A stretch of DNA of 64,000 nucleotides from Oreohelix idahoensis (lineage: Eukaryota > Mollusca > Gastropoda > Stylommatophora > Oreohelicidae), in the NCBI GenBank assembly GCA_024509875.1, contig JAMPIV010000281.1, positions 248,001-312,000 on the forward strand, given 5' to 3'. Each line of letters starts with the position of its first letter. Within the stretch, counting starts at the first letter, position 1. The translations under genes were made by a program, and so were the position numbers. The notes beneath the pieces are model-generated. The model saw only the letters and a list, made by a program, of their open reading frames with translations. It did not search any database and was not told the origin of the DNA. Shown here piece after piece: positions 12,818 to 25,071 of this stretch.

Positions 12818-13857
12818 GCTTCTTAACCAGGGGTGCATGCATCCCCTGGGGGTGCAAGATCTCCTTCAGGGGGTGTGAGACCTACCTTTAGGGGGTGAGA
12901 GACCTACCTTCACAGGGTGTGAGACCTACCTTTAGGGGGTGTGAGACCTACCTTCACGGGGTGCGAAACCTACCTTTAGGGGGTGCGAGACCTACCTTTA
13001 TGGGGTGTGAGACCTACCTTCACGGGGTGTGAAACCTACCTTTAGGGGGTGTAAGACCTACCTTTATGGGGTGTGAGACCTACCTTCATGGGGTGCGAAA
13101 CCTACCTTTAGGGGGTGTGAGACCTACCTTTATGGGTGTGAGACCTACCTTTAGGGGGTGTGAGACCTACCTTTAGGGGGTGTGAGACCTACCTTTAGGG
13201 GGTGTGAGACCTACCTTTATGGGGTGAGACCTACCTTTATGGGGTGTGAGACCTACCTTTAGGGGTGTGAGACCTACCTTTATGGGGTCCAAGACCTACC
13301 TTTATGGGGTGCGAGAACTACCTTTATGGGGTGTGAGACCTACCTTTAGGGGTGTGAGACCTACCTTTATGGGGTGTGAGACCTACCTTTATGGGGTGTG
13401 AGACCTACCTTTAGGGGGTGTGAGACCTACCTTTAGGGGGTGTGAGACCTACCTTTATGGGGTGTGAGACCTACCTTCATGGGGTGTGAGACCTACCTTT
13501 ATGGGGTGTGAGACCTACCTTTAGGGGGTGTGAGACCTACCGTTATGGGGTCTGAGACCTACCTTTAGGGGGTGAGACCTACCTTTATGCGGACCTACCT
13601 TTATGGGGTGTGAGACCTACCTTTATGGGGTGTGAGACCTACCTTTAGGGGGTGTGAGACCTACCTTTATGGTGTGTGAGACCTACCTTTAGGGGGTGCG
13701 AGACCTACCTTTATGGGGTGTGAGACCTACCTTTAGGGGGTGTGAGACCTACCTTTAGGGGGTGCGAGACCTACCTTTATGGGGTGTGAGATCTACCTTT
13801 AGGAGGTGCGAGACCTACCTTTAGGGGGTGTGAGACCTACCTTTAGGAGGTGATAAA
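12818..13857. repeat. Minisatellite, ~23-bp unit, starting at a hAT-like terminus
   Basis: About 44 units containing GTGAGACCTACCTTTA followed by GGGGG or TGGGG. The left edge reads CTGCTTCTTAACCAGGGGTG then CATCCCCTGGGGGTGC, which resembles a hAT-type terminal repeat, and the units grade out of it. On the gene-sense strand each unit contains AAAGGTAGGT, a close match to the 5' splice-site consensus. The array begins 213 bp downstream of exon 9. Confidence 0.93.
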
Positions 13858-14069
13858 CATGCCAGATGTTTTATAAGGCAATTAATCATTAACATTATAT
13901 AATACACAGAACTGAAATGTATTTGTACAAAATAGAACACTGACAACGTGAATTCAATACCAAATACTCTGAAACATACAAACATGCGTATGTTAATACA
14001 TACAGACAACACAACAGTACCTCTAATAGTTGAGTACAACCTTTGATACACACAGACAGGCATACTTAC

Positions 14070-14178
14070 TCTGACACTGATAGCCTTGGTAGCCAACTCC
14101 CCAGACAATGTTACCACAGAAGCTACAACTTGTTGTCACATAGAAATGTTGGAAGGTGAACTGGTGACCTTTCACAGC
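14070..14178 (-). CDS. ARHGEF11/12-like: RhoGEF exon 9 of window: first half of C1 domain
   Basis: 109 nt, phase 0 to phase 1. The acceptor is ACTATCTGCAG and the donor GTAAGT. The product starts AVKGHQFTFQHFYVTTSCSF and carries His342, Cys355, Cys358 and Cys372 of a C1 zinc finger (joined numbering), with the canonical H-x12-C-x2-C-x13-C spacing. C1 domains bind two zinc ions; typical ones bind diacylglycerol or phorbol ester and atypical ones do not. Loop residues here include WGVGYQGYQ, so lipid binding cannot be judged from the metal ligands alone. Confidence 0.93.
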
Positions 14179-14267
14179 CTGCAGATAGTAGCACATGTAT
14201 TAGCTTCTTGTGAAGCAACAGATTATATCAGGTGGTTTAAGGTGGAAGATAAAGAGAATAAACTGAC

Positions 14268-17200
14268 AATCTTCCCCTATTGTTGGAAGTTCTAACAAAG
14301 TGAGTGACAATCTTGCCCTATTGTTGGAAGTTCTAACAAAGTGAGTGACAATCTTCCCCTATTGTTGGAAGTTCTAACAAAGTGAGTGACAATCTTGCCC
14401 TATTGTTGGAAGTTCTAACAAAGTGAGTGACAATCGTCCCCTATTGTTGGAAGTTCTAACAAAGTGAGTGACAATCTTCCCCTATTGTTGGAAGTTCTAA
14501 CAAAGTGAGTGACAATCATCCCCTATTGTTGGAAGTTCTAACAAAGTGAGTGACAATCTTCCCCTATTGTTGGAAGTTCTAACAAAGTGAGTGACAATCT
14601 TGCCCTATTGCTGGAAGTTCTAACAAAGTGAGTGACAAACTTCCCCAATTGTTGGAAGTTCTAACAAAGTGAGTGACAAACTTTCCCTATTGTTGGAAAT
14701 TCTAACAAAGTGAGTGACAATCTTCACCTATTGTTGGAAGTTCTAACAAAGTAAGTGACAATCTTCCCCTATTGTTGGAAGCTCTAACAAAGTGAGCGAC
14801 AAACTTCCCCAATTGTTGGAAGTTCTAACAAAGTGAGCGACAAACTTTCCTTATTGTTGGAAGTTCTAACAAAGTGAGTGACAATCTTCCCCTATTGTTG
14901 GAAGTTCTAACAAAGTGAGTGACAATCTTCCCCTATTGTTTGAAGTTCTAACAATCGTCCCCTATTGTTGGAAGTTCTAACAAAGTGAGTGACAATCTTC
15001 CCCTATTGTTGGAAGTTCTAACAAAGTGAGTGACAATCTTCCCCTATTGTTGGAAGTTCTAACAAAGTAAGTGACAATCTTCCCCTATTGTTGGAAGCTC
15101 TAACAAAGTGAGCGACAAACTTCCCCAATTGTTGGAAGTTCTAACAAAGTGAGTGACAATCTTCACCTATTGTTGGAAGTTCTAACAAAGTAAGTGACAA
15201 TCTTCCCATATTGTTGGAAGTTCTAACAAAGTGAGCGACAAACTTCCCCAATTGTTGGAAGTTCTAACAAAGTGAGTGACAATCTTCACCTATTGTTGGA
15301 AGTTCTAACAAAGTGAGTGACAAACTTCCCTCTATTGTTGGAAGTTCTAACAAAGTGAGTGACAAACTTCCCTCTATTGTTGGAAGTTCTAACAAAGTGA
15401 GTGACAAACTTCCCCTTTTGTTGGAAGTTCTAACAAAGTGACTGACAATCTTCACCTATTGTTGGAAGTTCTAACAAAGTGAGTGACAAACTTCCCCTTT
15501 TGTTGGAAGTTCTAACAAAGTGACTGACAATCTTCACCTATTGTTGGAAGTTCTAACAAAGGAAGTGACAATCTTCCCCTATTGTTGGAAGTTCTAACAA
15601 AGTGAGCGACAAACTTCCCCAAATGTTGGAAGTTCTAACAAACTGAGTGACAAACTTTCCCTATTGTTGGTAGTTTTAACAAAGTGAGTGACAATCTTCC
15701 CCTATTGTTGGAAGTTCTAACAATCTTCCCCTATTGTTGGAAGTTTTAAGGTAGCCGTGTTGTAGAAACATGAATTTTTCTTATTTATAACTTTACATTT
15801 TGCCTATATATGTCAAAATGTTCCTTGGTAAGAGAGAAATCAAACCATATGAGTGAGTGCATAATTATGCTAATTAGCTATTCAAAATGGCCGCCGCAGT
15901 ATAAAAAATGCAGGGTTATTTTAAACCCACATAACATAATTATTTCTCAACATATAGAGTTGAAATTCTGCATACAGGTCCACAAGTGAGTGCATTATGT
16001 CCTAAACCAAAAATATTTGGGATATAGCATGTCCTATGTGTGACCATTTGTAAAAAAAATAGAATTGGAAATTTATCAAACCTCATTAGTATGCAAAATA
16101 TCTCTACAAATAAAACAAATTGAGAAAGCAAATCAAAGTTTAGTTCAGGACAAGGTTTAAGATATTAAGAAACATTCTGCAAAGTTTCAGAGCATTCCAA
16201 CAATTCGTTCTTGAGATATCGCGTCTCAAAATGTACCTGTCATGCTAAATAGGGAAAGTGAGAAAAAGAAGAAAAAGCAGAAAAATTTTCAGCCCACGTT
16301 TTTCACATTAGATCATAAAGAACTGACATTAAGGAGAGTAATTTCCCTTCTTATAAATGGTTCTCTGGTATTTTCTGGTAAAGAAGAGTTATGGAATTAT
16401 TATCGTTTCACCTTTTTAGTGTGCGCATCATAATGTTTTTAAAAAGTGGTTAGTAACCAGAGGTAAACAATGTGTTGTCAAGGAAAATTAAGATCACCCC
16501 CTGGTCACTTATCCTTTAAAAAGTAAAAAAACTATGCATCACTGGACAATATAAACCTATGTAATGTGGAGAGAAATGGTTTGGCTTCATAAAAACATTA
16601 AAAAACAAAAATGCAGTATTTCATGAAATTTGATTAAATTCTGGGACACAGCTACCTTAACAAAGTGAGTGACAATCTTCCCCTATTGTTAGAAGTTCTA
16701 ACAATCTTCCCCTATTGTTGGAAGTTCTAACAAAGTGAGTGACAATCCTCCCCTATTGTTGGAAGTTCTAACAAAGTGAGTGACAATCCTCCCCTATTGT
16801 TGGAAGTTCTAACAAAGTGAGTGACAAACTTCCCCTATTGTTGGAGGTTCTAACAAAGTGAGTGACAAACATCCCCTATTGTTGGAAGTTCTAACAAAGT
16901 GAGTGACAATCTTCACCTATTGTTGGAAGTTCTAACAAAGTGACAATCTTCCCCTATTGTTGGAAGTTCTAACAAAGTGAGCGACAAACTTCCCCAATTG
17001 TTGGAAGTTCTAACAAAGTGAGTGACAAACTTTCCCTATTGTTGGAAGTTTTAATAAAATGAGTGACAATCTTCCCCTATTGTTGGAAGTTCTAACAATC
17101 TTCCCCTATTGTTGGAAGTTCTAACAAAGTGAGTTACAATCTTCCCCTATTGTTAGAAGTTTTAACAATCTTCCCCTATTGTTGGAAGTTCTAACAAAGT

Positions 17201-17850
17201 GAGTGACAATCTTCCCATATTGTTGGAAGTTCTAACAAAGTGAGTAACAATCCTCCCCTATTGTTGGAAGTTCTAACAAAGTGAGTGACAATCTTCCCCT
17301 ATTTTTGGAAGTTCTAACAAAGTGAGCGACAATCTTCCCTTATTGTTGGAAGTTCTAACAAAGTGAGCTACAAACTTCCCCAATTGTTGGAAGTTCTAAC
17401 AAAGTGAGTGACAAATTTCCCTATTGTTGGAAGTTTTAACAAAGTGAGTGACAATCTTCCCCTATTGTTGGAAGTTCTAACAATCTTCCCCTATTGTTGG
17501 AAGTTCTAACAAAGTGAGTGACAATCTTCCCCTATTGATGGAAATTCTAACAAAGTGAGTGACAATCCTCCCCTATTGTTGGAAGTTTTAACAAAGTGAG
17601 TGACAATCTTCCCCTATTGTTGGAAGTTCTAACAATCTTCCCCTATTGTTGGAAGTTCTAACAATCTTCCCCTATTGTTGGAAGTTCTAACAAAGTGAGT
17701 GACAATCTTCCCCTATTGTTGGAAGTTCTAACAAAGTGAGTGACAATCTTCCCCTATTGTTGGAAGTTCTAACAATCTTCCCCTATTGTTGGAAGTTCTA
17801 ACAATCTTCCCCTATTGTTGGAAGTTCTAACAAAGTGAGTGACAAACTTT
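14268..17850. repeat. Minisatellite, 41-bp unit with 29-bp short form
   Basis: Units contain CAATCTTCCCCTATTGTTGG then AAGTTCTAACAAAGTGAGTG. Short units lack 12 bp between two ACAA words inside the unit. A TTAA-flanked element (15750-16656) splits the array. After an unidentified insertion (17851-18806) it resumes at 18807-18992. It lies upstream of exon 9 in gene sense. Confidence 0.95.
15750..16656. mobile_element. TTAA-flanked MITE (piggyBac-like target)
   Basis: 907 bp. The terminal inverted repeats are GGTAGCCGTGTTGTAGAA on the left and, as complement, GGTAGCTGTGTCCCAGAA on the right. TTAA lies on both sides (15746-15749, 16657-16660), which is the hallmark target duplication of piggyBac elements. 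The termini do not start with the usual CCC, so the superfamily is inferred from TTAA only. No transposase is seen, so it is non-autonomous. It sits inside the 41-bp array. Confidence 0.82.
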
Positions 17851-18806
17851 CTGTTGAGTGCGCATCATGGGGCATAGCGATTATGTTAAAGTGGAGTTGG
17901 AGAGAGATCGCTTTGCACCATGTTGTACACTCACCAAACACAAAATAAATGCGATCATTAACTATGACTACGAAGTAGCGTAAAATGACGTGGAGGACAT
18001 AGTGACAGGATTCCACAGTGTCGGCTGGTGTGGCAAGGTCCACTTATAGCAGTGTAGTTGATTCTACTTTCAAAGTGTTTATATTAGATGTAGATTTCAA
18101 GCAGAAATCTAGTGTGATTCTAATTCAATTGGGGATAAACCCATCTCGTCAGGAGTTATGAGATTCGGGTAAGATTTAGGCTAGTATAGCCACCAGAGAT
18201 ATTTGAACAGATCAAGGGTATCGTAACCGTCATGGAAGGGTATGGATGCCCAAAGAAAATATGTATGATTGCCGACTAAAAGAAGATGTGCAGGAAGGCA
18301 CCGAAGTGAAATACAATGTATATGGAAGGAAGACAAAATATGTCCAGTGGAATTCCTAAGAATAAAATATATGAAGGAAATAATAAGTATGCTATGGAAG
18401 CACTAAAAGAAAGATAAGTCTTGATAGCCTAAAGAATTCTGAAGAAGCATGGACTTATGCAGAAATAATTTATGAAATGCCAGAATCGATGATTTAAATG
18501 AAACTGTCAAATTGTATTAAGAGCAATGTGTCGCTCATATAAGTTCCTGTGTTGAATAAAGTGAAAGTCGTTTAAACACAGAAGTTTTCGAGAAATGATT
18601 TCCAGTTGGAAGCATGAGTTTGTAGAGATATAACCAATTAATATTTGATGACAGTTAGTCAGATGAAAAGACTTAGAACACAAAGAACAGTTCGATTACG
18701 AATAGAAAAACTGTGGCCAGAATTTTGGTGACTACATTTCAGAACATTAATACAATATCCCTAGACATCATTCAACATACTGGAGCCAGAAGGAAAAGTT
18801 CCTTAA
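17851..18806. other. Unidentified insertion in the 41-bp array
   Basis: About 950 bp of unique sequence replacing repeat units, with array on both sides. Short open stretches such as VTVMEGYGCPKKICMIAD (plus strand, about 18220-18280) look like decayed coding sequence. I do not recognise the family and see no clear termini. Confidence 0.4.
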
Positions 18807-18992
18807 CACTTCCCCTATTGTTGGATATTCTAAAAGTGAGTGACAATCTTCACCTATTGTTGGAAGTTCTAACAAAGTGAGTGACAAACTTCCCCTATTG
18901 TTGGAAGTTCTAACAAAGTGAGTGACAATCTTCCCCTATTGTTGGAAGTTCTAACAAAGTGAGTGATATCTTCCCCTATTTTTGGAAGTTCT
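18807..18992. repeat. 41-bp minisatellite, distal part
   Basis: About four and a half units of the same array as 14268-17850, separated from it by the insertion at 17851-18806. Confidence 0.9.
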
Positions 18993-19398
18993 AAAAAAGC
19001 AGGCTCTTGTTTCCATACTACTGGTAATGTATTCAGACAGACAAATGGATAAGTCATCTCTAGTGCATGTAACTGTGAGAATGTACCAGAACAAAATCAA
19101 CTTTTCTGGCATATCTGATTGAGAGGAAACAAAATAAACTGTTATAGTATTACAAATACTGACATTATCTGCCGTTTATATCTGCTCAACATATTTGTCT
19201 GACATAGTTAAGATCTACTGTCTTCAAACAGGTGTAAGATTCCATACAATTTTAATTATTGTAATAATGTTTTCAAACTGCAAAAGAAAAAAACGTTTCT
19301 TGGATACTAATATCTCAAAATACAGGAAGATGACTAATTTCATTGCTGATAACATCAAGATACTCCTGATGCTGTGACTGTCGTGATCACATCCATAC

Positions 19399-19588
19399 CT
19401 TAGCCCTGTTGGATCGTGAGCCTGGGAATTTGATACTCTTCTTGTCTTTCATCATAAAGGTCTGGACTCTTTCTAGCATGGCACTGTTTGTTGACTTGGG
19501 CCCACCCAGAGAACGAAGGAATGTGGCTAGAGCCCAGCCAGTAGCTAGATCCCTGTCAGGCACTTGACCCCGACTATTGTCCTCAGCA
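19399..19588 (-). CDS. ARHGEF11/12-like: RhoGEF exon 8 of window: end of RGS-like domain
   Basis: 190 nt: one base completing a Gly codon, then 63 codons, ending at phase 0. The acceptor is TATGTTTCTGTTTAG and the donor GTATGG. The product contains DRDLATGWALATFLRSLG, then a Lys-rich stretch MMKDKKSIKFPGSRSN. It corresponds to the last helices of the RGS-like domain, where a helix with an Ala-Leu-x-Thr-Phe-hydrophobic pattern follows an acidic loop, and to the basic linker after it. Confidence 0.88.
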
Positions 19589-19689
19589 CTAAACAGAAAC
19601 ATAAGTTTAGCTTTGACAACAGTTTCTACTACATCTCCTGGATCAAACGTAATTGTCATAATTATGAATTATGCTCTTGATATTCCAAT

Positions 19690-20640
19690 AGATATATATA
19701 TACACACACACATGATGGTGAAACATACAACAAGAATCAGACACACATTCCTGGACAGTGAAATATACATAATAAGTCAGATACATACATATGACCCACA
19801 AACATACCAAAAGACACAGACACATACCACAAGACACAGACACATGCCACAAGACACAGACACATACCAGAAGACACACACACATACCACAAGACACAGA
19901 CAAATACCACAAGACACACACACATACCACAAGACAAACACACACATACCATGACCCAGACACATACCACAAGACACACTCATACCACAGGACACACACA
20001 CATACCACAGGACACACACACATATCACAAGACCCAGACACATACCACAAGACACCCACACACATACCACAAGACACAGACACATACTACAAGACATATA
20101 TCACAAGATCCATACCACAAGACATACTACAAGACACAGACACATACCACAAGACACAGACACATACCACAAAACACATACCACAAGACACAGACACATA
20201 CCACAAGAACCAGACATATACCACAAGACACAGGCACATACCACAAGACACAGGCACATACCACAAGACACAGACACATATCACAAGATAGTGACATGTA
20301 CCACAAAACATATACAAGACACAGATACATACCATAAGACACATACCACAAGACACAGAAAAATAAGACAAGACACACACACATACACCAAAAGACACAC
20401 ACACATACACCAAAAGACACACACATACCACAAGACACACATACATACACCACAAGACCCAGACACATACCACAAGACACAGACACATATCACTAGACAG
20501 TGACATGTGTAACAAAACACATGACAGCCACATACAGAACACGTCAGCAGAGGCACACATCACAAGACAGACACATAAACAACAATATAGTGAAACATAA
20601 CACAACAATGAAACATACCACAAGATGATGACGTATCTCA
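19690..20640. repeat. Minisatellite, ~20-bp unit
   Basis: Units of ACACATACCACAAGACACAG with many length variants. A short TATATATACACACACA run lies at the left edge. Overlapping long frames on both strands through it are repeat products (Thr/His/Lys or Cys/Val rich) and are not genes. Confidence 0.92.
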
Positions 20641-21254
20641 TGTGAGCAAGATGAATATAACATGCTAGTGAGCTCAATATAACATGACATTGAGGTCAGT
20701 GAGAACAAAACATAAGAAAGTATCTCCGGATATTGAGACACATAATAAAACACTGACATATATGACAAGACAATAACATATAATATGCCACAAGAATGAC
20801 ATACATGACAGAAGACCACAGCATATGTAACAGAACACAGGTATATACCACTGACATAAGACAACTATAAAAAGACTGCCATATAACTGGACATACATAT
20901 GCTATAAACATCATACCATACAACAGAACATAAACATCAGGATCTAGATACTACTATTGGATAAATGAAATGCAATAGAACAAAGGCATATACCACAGCA
21001 CAGTAACATAAACATCAGAATGTAAGCTCATATCATAGCAGAGTGACATATATAGCAGAATTTAAGCTCATATCACAGCAGTTACATATAAAGGATAATT
21101 TAAGCTTATTTCACAGCAGAGTTACATATATAGATGTGACTGACTAAACAGACCACACTAAGGTTTAGCAGTTCTTACTGGTAGTACCAATTTTTATTTA
21201 CTTTCTCATGTATCCTACTTAGCTCACATCCGATAAGATAGTATGGTACCTTGT
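20641..21254. repeat. Degenerate tail of the 20-bp array
   Basis: Loose words such as CATATCACAGCAGAGTTACA and ACATAACATGACA recur without a stable period. Probably an older, decayed part of the neighbouring array. No coding feature. Confidence 0.5.
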
Positions 21255-21267
21255 CTGGCATAATTTC

Positions 21268-24200
21268 TTTTCTTCTTCTTTGATCCTTAGCCGCCGACCA
21301 TCAAAGCAGTCAGTGGCCATTACGCCTGGTGGCGTCTTGTAGGGCAACAACAAATTGATTCCACTTTGCTCGGTCGGCGGCCATCCTTCATACAGTGCCC
21401 CAACTCTGGTTCATTCTTTGCATCTCAGCCTCCATAGTCCTCCGCCAAGTTGTTTTTGGTCGGCCTCTCTTTCGTTTTCCTTCAGGGGTCCATAGCATAG
21501 CTGTTCTTGTGATGGCATCGGGGTCTCTTCTGAGGACATGGCCAACCCAGCTCCAGCGTCTGCCAGCTATGATGGTGTGCATGTCCTCTTGCTTGCTCTG
21601 AGTAAGCAGATCTTGGTTGGTGATGATATTCGGCCAAAAGATTCGGAGAATTTTTCTTAGGCATGTTGTGTGAAAAGAGGACAATTTCGACATTTCCTTC
21701 TCTGTAACTCTCCAGCTCTCCGCGCCATAGAGAAGCACAGAAAGCACACAGCTCTGATATAATCCTAATTTTGTGCTTGTGCTGTACTGAGAGGACTTCC
21801 AGATGTTGTTTAGACTAAAAAAGGCTGTTCTTGCTTTGTTCATTTTGTTGTTGATGTCTTTGCTTGCTCCGCCATCTGGTGTTACTATGCATCCTAGGTA
21901 TGTGAAGGCATCTGTCTGTTCCAGTTGCTGATTCCTTACTGATATGGGCTCAGGGTTGCTCACATTGAGCGTCATGACCTCTGTCTTCTTTAGGTTGATG
22001 TTCAAGCCCACCTGCTGGCTATACTTATTAAGTCTATCCATTTTTTCCTGGATGTGTTGATGTGAATGTGCTAGCAGTGCAATGTCATCTGCATATTCCA
22101 GATCTTCCAATGTAGAAAATGTAGTCCATCTTATTCCTCTTGGACTGCCCTCTGTTGTCTGGCGCATCACCCAGTCTATGACTGTTTAAAATAGAAGGGT
22201 TGATAAGGGGCATCCCTGTCATACTCCTGTCTTCACTTCAAAGGTTAGGTTGCTCTGCCCAATGCTGCACGTAAAGTTGGCATAAAGGCTTTTTATGATT
22301 GACACTATGCAGCTTGGAATTCCATAAGCCCTCAGTATTTTCCATAAACTGTCCCTATGTATACTGTCAAAAGCCTTTTCAAAATCAACGAAATTAATGT
22401 ACAACTGTCTTTGCCATTCTGAGCACTGCTCTATAATGTTCCTGAGGGTAAATATATGATCTACACATCTTCTGTTCTTTCTAAATCCTGCTTGTTCTTT
22501 CCTCAGTTTGTGGTCTACTGCTTTTGAGATTCTCTGTATAATTATCCTGCCTAGTATTTTGCTGGGAACTGAGAGAAGAGTTATTCCTCTCCAATTATTG
22601 CAGTCTGCAAGATCTCCCTTCTTGGGCAATTTGACAATTATTCTTTTTCTCCACTCTGTTGGTGTTGTCCCTGTTTTCCAGACTTGTGCAAATAGTGGTT
22701 CTAATAGTTCTGCTGCTAGCTCTGGGTCTGTCTTAAATAGCTCTGCATTTAAGTTATCATGACCAGGAGCTTTTCCATTCTTTAACCCTTTGATTGCTGT
22801 GATGATTTCTTCTTTTCGTGGGATGTCTGTATTAACATCTAGATCATTTTCAGCCGCAGGAACATTCAATTGTGTCTCTGGTGGTTCCTTATTCAGAGTT
22901 TCTCTGAAATGCTCTGCCCATCTTGTTTCCTGTCCCTCTACTGTTGTGATGAGATTTCCTTGCTTATCTCTTACTAATGTAATATTGTTTGCACCTCGTT
23001 TTCCACTGATGATTTTAGTTATTTTGTATACTGTGCTTTGTTCATTTCTCAGTGCTGCCTCTTCTGCCTGTCTTGCAAGGTCATCCAGAAATGTCCTTTT
23101 GTTAGCACGGGTTTGACGTTTAACTTCCTTGTCCAGCTGACTGTACTATTCACTATATATTGCCTTTAATCTGGGAGACAGCTTCTGTTTTCTTTCTTTT
23201 CATTTCCTTTCTCTTCGCTATGGTGTTTAGCGTATCTGGTGTTATCCAGTCTTGGCTCTTTCTTTCCTGGAATCCCAAGCATGACTTGCTGCTTTCCTTG
23301 TATATTGTTGAGATGGTGTTGAATCTCTGGTCAACATCATCGGTCTCTGTTCTTTCCTGGCTTTTGATAATCTCATATCTTCTCTTTACGTCGACCACGA
23401 AAGCTTTTCTGGTGAGGGGATCCTTCAGTTTCATGATGTTGTATCTTTTCTGTTTGACTGCAACTGGTCCAGCAGCTCTGAGTTTCACTTTCAGTCTTGC
23501 TACTACTAGGTGATGATCACTTCCCACATCTGCGCCTCTTCTTACTTTCACGTCTTGTAGTGCATGTCTCCATCTGCCATTGATCATTATGTGATCTATC
23601 TGGTTTCTATCTCGTCCGTTTGGTGATTCCCATGCTAACTTGTGCACTTCCTTGTGTGGAAAAAGTGTTCCTCCAATGACCAGGTTGTTAATACTGCAGA
23701 AGCTTATTAATTTGTCCCCATTCTCATTTGCTGTTCCACTGCCGCATTTCCCCATTACTCTTTCGTTGTAATTATTGTGTGCTCCCACTTTCGCATTTAG
23801 GTCTCCCATTACTATAATGAGATCGTACCTGGGTGTAGTTTCCATTTCTTTTTGTACCTGTTGATAGAACTCGTCCTTGATCTCTTCATCGCTGTTGTTT
23901 GTTGGTGCATAGCATTGTATAATTGTGGTGTTGGTGAACCTCCCTCTTAGTCTTGCTCTTATCAGTCTGTTGTTGATGGGTTTCCATTCCAGTAAAGACC
24001 TTTCCAGTCCTTTCTTCAGGATAATGGCTAAACCTTCATTGTGCTGACCATCCTCTTTGCCAGAATAAAGTACTGTTTCCCCTGTAGCTGTTTTTATTCT
24101 CCCCCTACCTGTCCATCTGCTCTCGCTTATTCCCAGGATATGTATCTTGTAGTTCCTCATCTCTGCTGTGATTTGTCTCAGCTTTCCTGCCTCATTCATA

Positions 24201-24583
24201 GTTCTGACGTTCCAAAAACAAATTCTGGTTTCATGTTTTGCGGTCGGGGCATCCGTTTTCATGCCAGTGGCTTCCTTTCGGCTTTCACCACTGTCAGTCA
24301 TACGAGCCTGAGACTCCGGATGTCCGTCCCGCAGCAAAGTTTTTCCATTTATTGTTGTTTCCGTAACGTGTGATTTTTTTACATAGACAGGGGTGTCGGC
24401 CCTGTGCTAAAACCCCCAACCTGGAGGACCAGAGTACCAGCTTTTGTCTGACCCCTACCCACGCAGACCAGTCCAGCTTGGTTGAACCTACCAGGAGTAA
24501 ATCTCCCACTGGCATAGCTCTGGGGATTGTCAGGGTACACAAGCTGCCATACTGCTACAAGGTATAGGTACCATTGATGGCAG
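21268..24583 (-). mobile_element. LINE copy B: best-preserved full-length copy
   Basis: 3316 bp with a 13-bp target-site duplication CTGGCATAATTTC (21255-21267, 24584-24596). The endonuclease frame 24337-23153 shows SESRWTGRGRIK, YAPTNNSDEE, VMGDLNAKVG, NQIDHIMING and GSDHHLVVARLK, all expected APE-type motifs. RT frame 22869-22219 shows WRGITLLSVPSK and FVDFEKAFDSI. Frame 22170-21388 shows EYADDIALLAHS and the C-terminal GRRWSWVGHVLRR and GKRKRGRPKTTWRR. Only one frameshift (near 23150) and one nonsense change (about 22184) seem to separate it from one continuous ORF, so it is young. The 3' tail is GAA-rich. Such ORFs are often mislabelled craniofacial development protein 2-like in gene sets. 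Clade is probably RTE-like, not proven. Confidence 0.95.
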
Positions 24584-24596
24584 CTGGCATAATTTC

Positions 24597-25070
24597 GTTC
24601 ACATAATTTAATCTCAGTTCCTTTCACTGAAACTCCAAAGGCATTATTCCTAAAGCATTATATTAAGTACTCCAGTTATTGTGCATAATGCTTGATGCTG
24701 TATTCAAATTGTATCCTGTAACTGTGAGCTGCAGTGCTCACATAATCTGTTCTTCCTCTAACAATCAAATTATAGAATATAGGTACTGCTTTAGTACTTG
24801 TACATTCATTTCATTTCAAATACCTTGGCCTGTTATGTCATTGTCTGCAGGTCTCTTCCAGCTTATTTGTTTATTTCAGTTCAAGTTGATCCATGTTCAG
24901 GTTTCTGGTGGATGAAACTGCATTTACTTGTTTATCCCTGTACCTTTATGTCAATTAGCCCATTGCTGATGATTCTACCTATTCTAAAAATTATTCCCAC
25001 TGTTTCATTTGCATTTAGCTGAAATTAAAATTTTGCCATCCAATTTGATACTTTATCTATTTGTATATAA
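24597..25070. other. Intron sequence, no feature
   Basis: Unique AT-rich intron between exons 8 and 7. Short open frames here lack any recognisable similarity. Confidence 0.5.
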
Positions 25071-25071
25071 A

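Noticed and set aside
19643..20677. Overlapping Cys/Val-rich and Thr/His-rich frames
   Set aside because: Both strands of the 20-bp array are open in all three frames. No gene signals.
21388..24337. Host gene of craniofacial development protein type
   Set aside because: It is a LINE with endonuclease, RT, a target duplication and sister copies. The name is a known mislabel of such elements.
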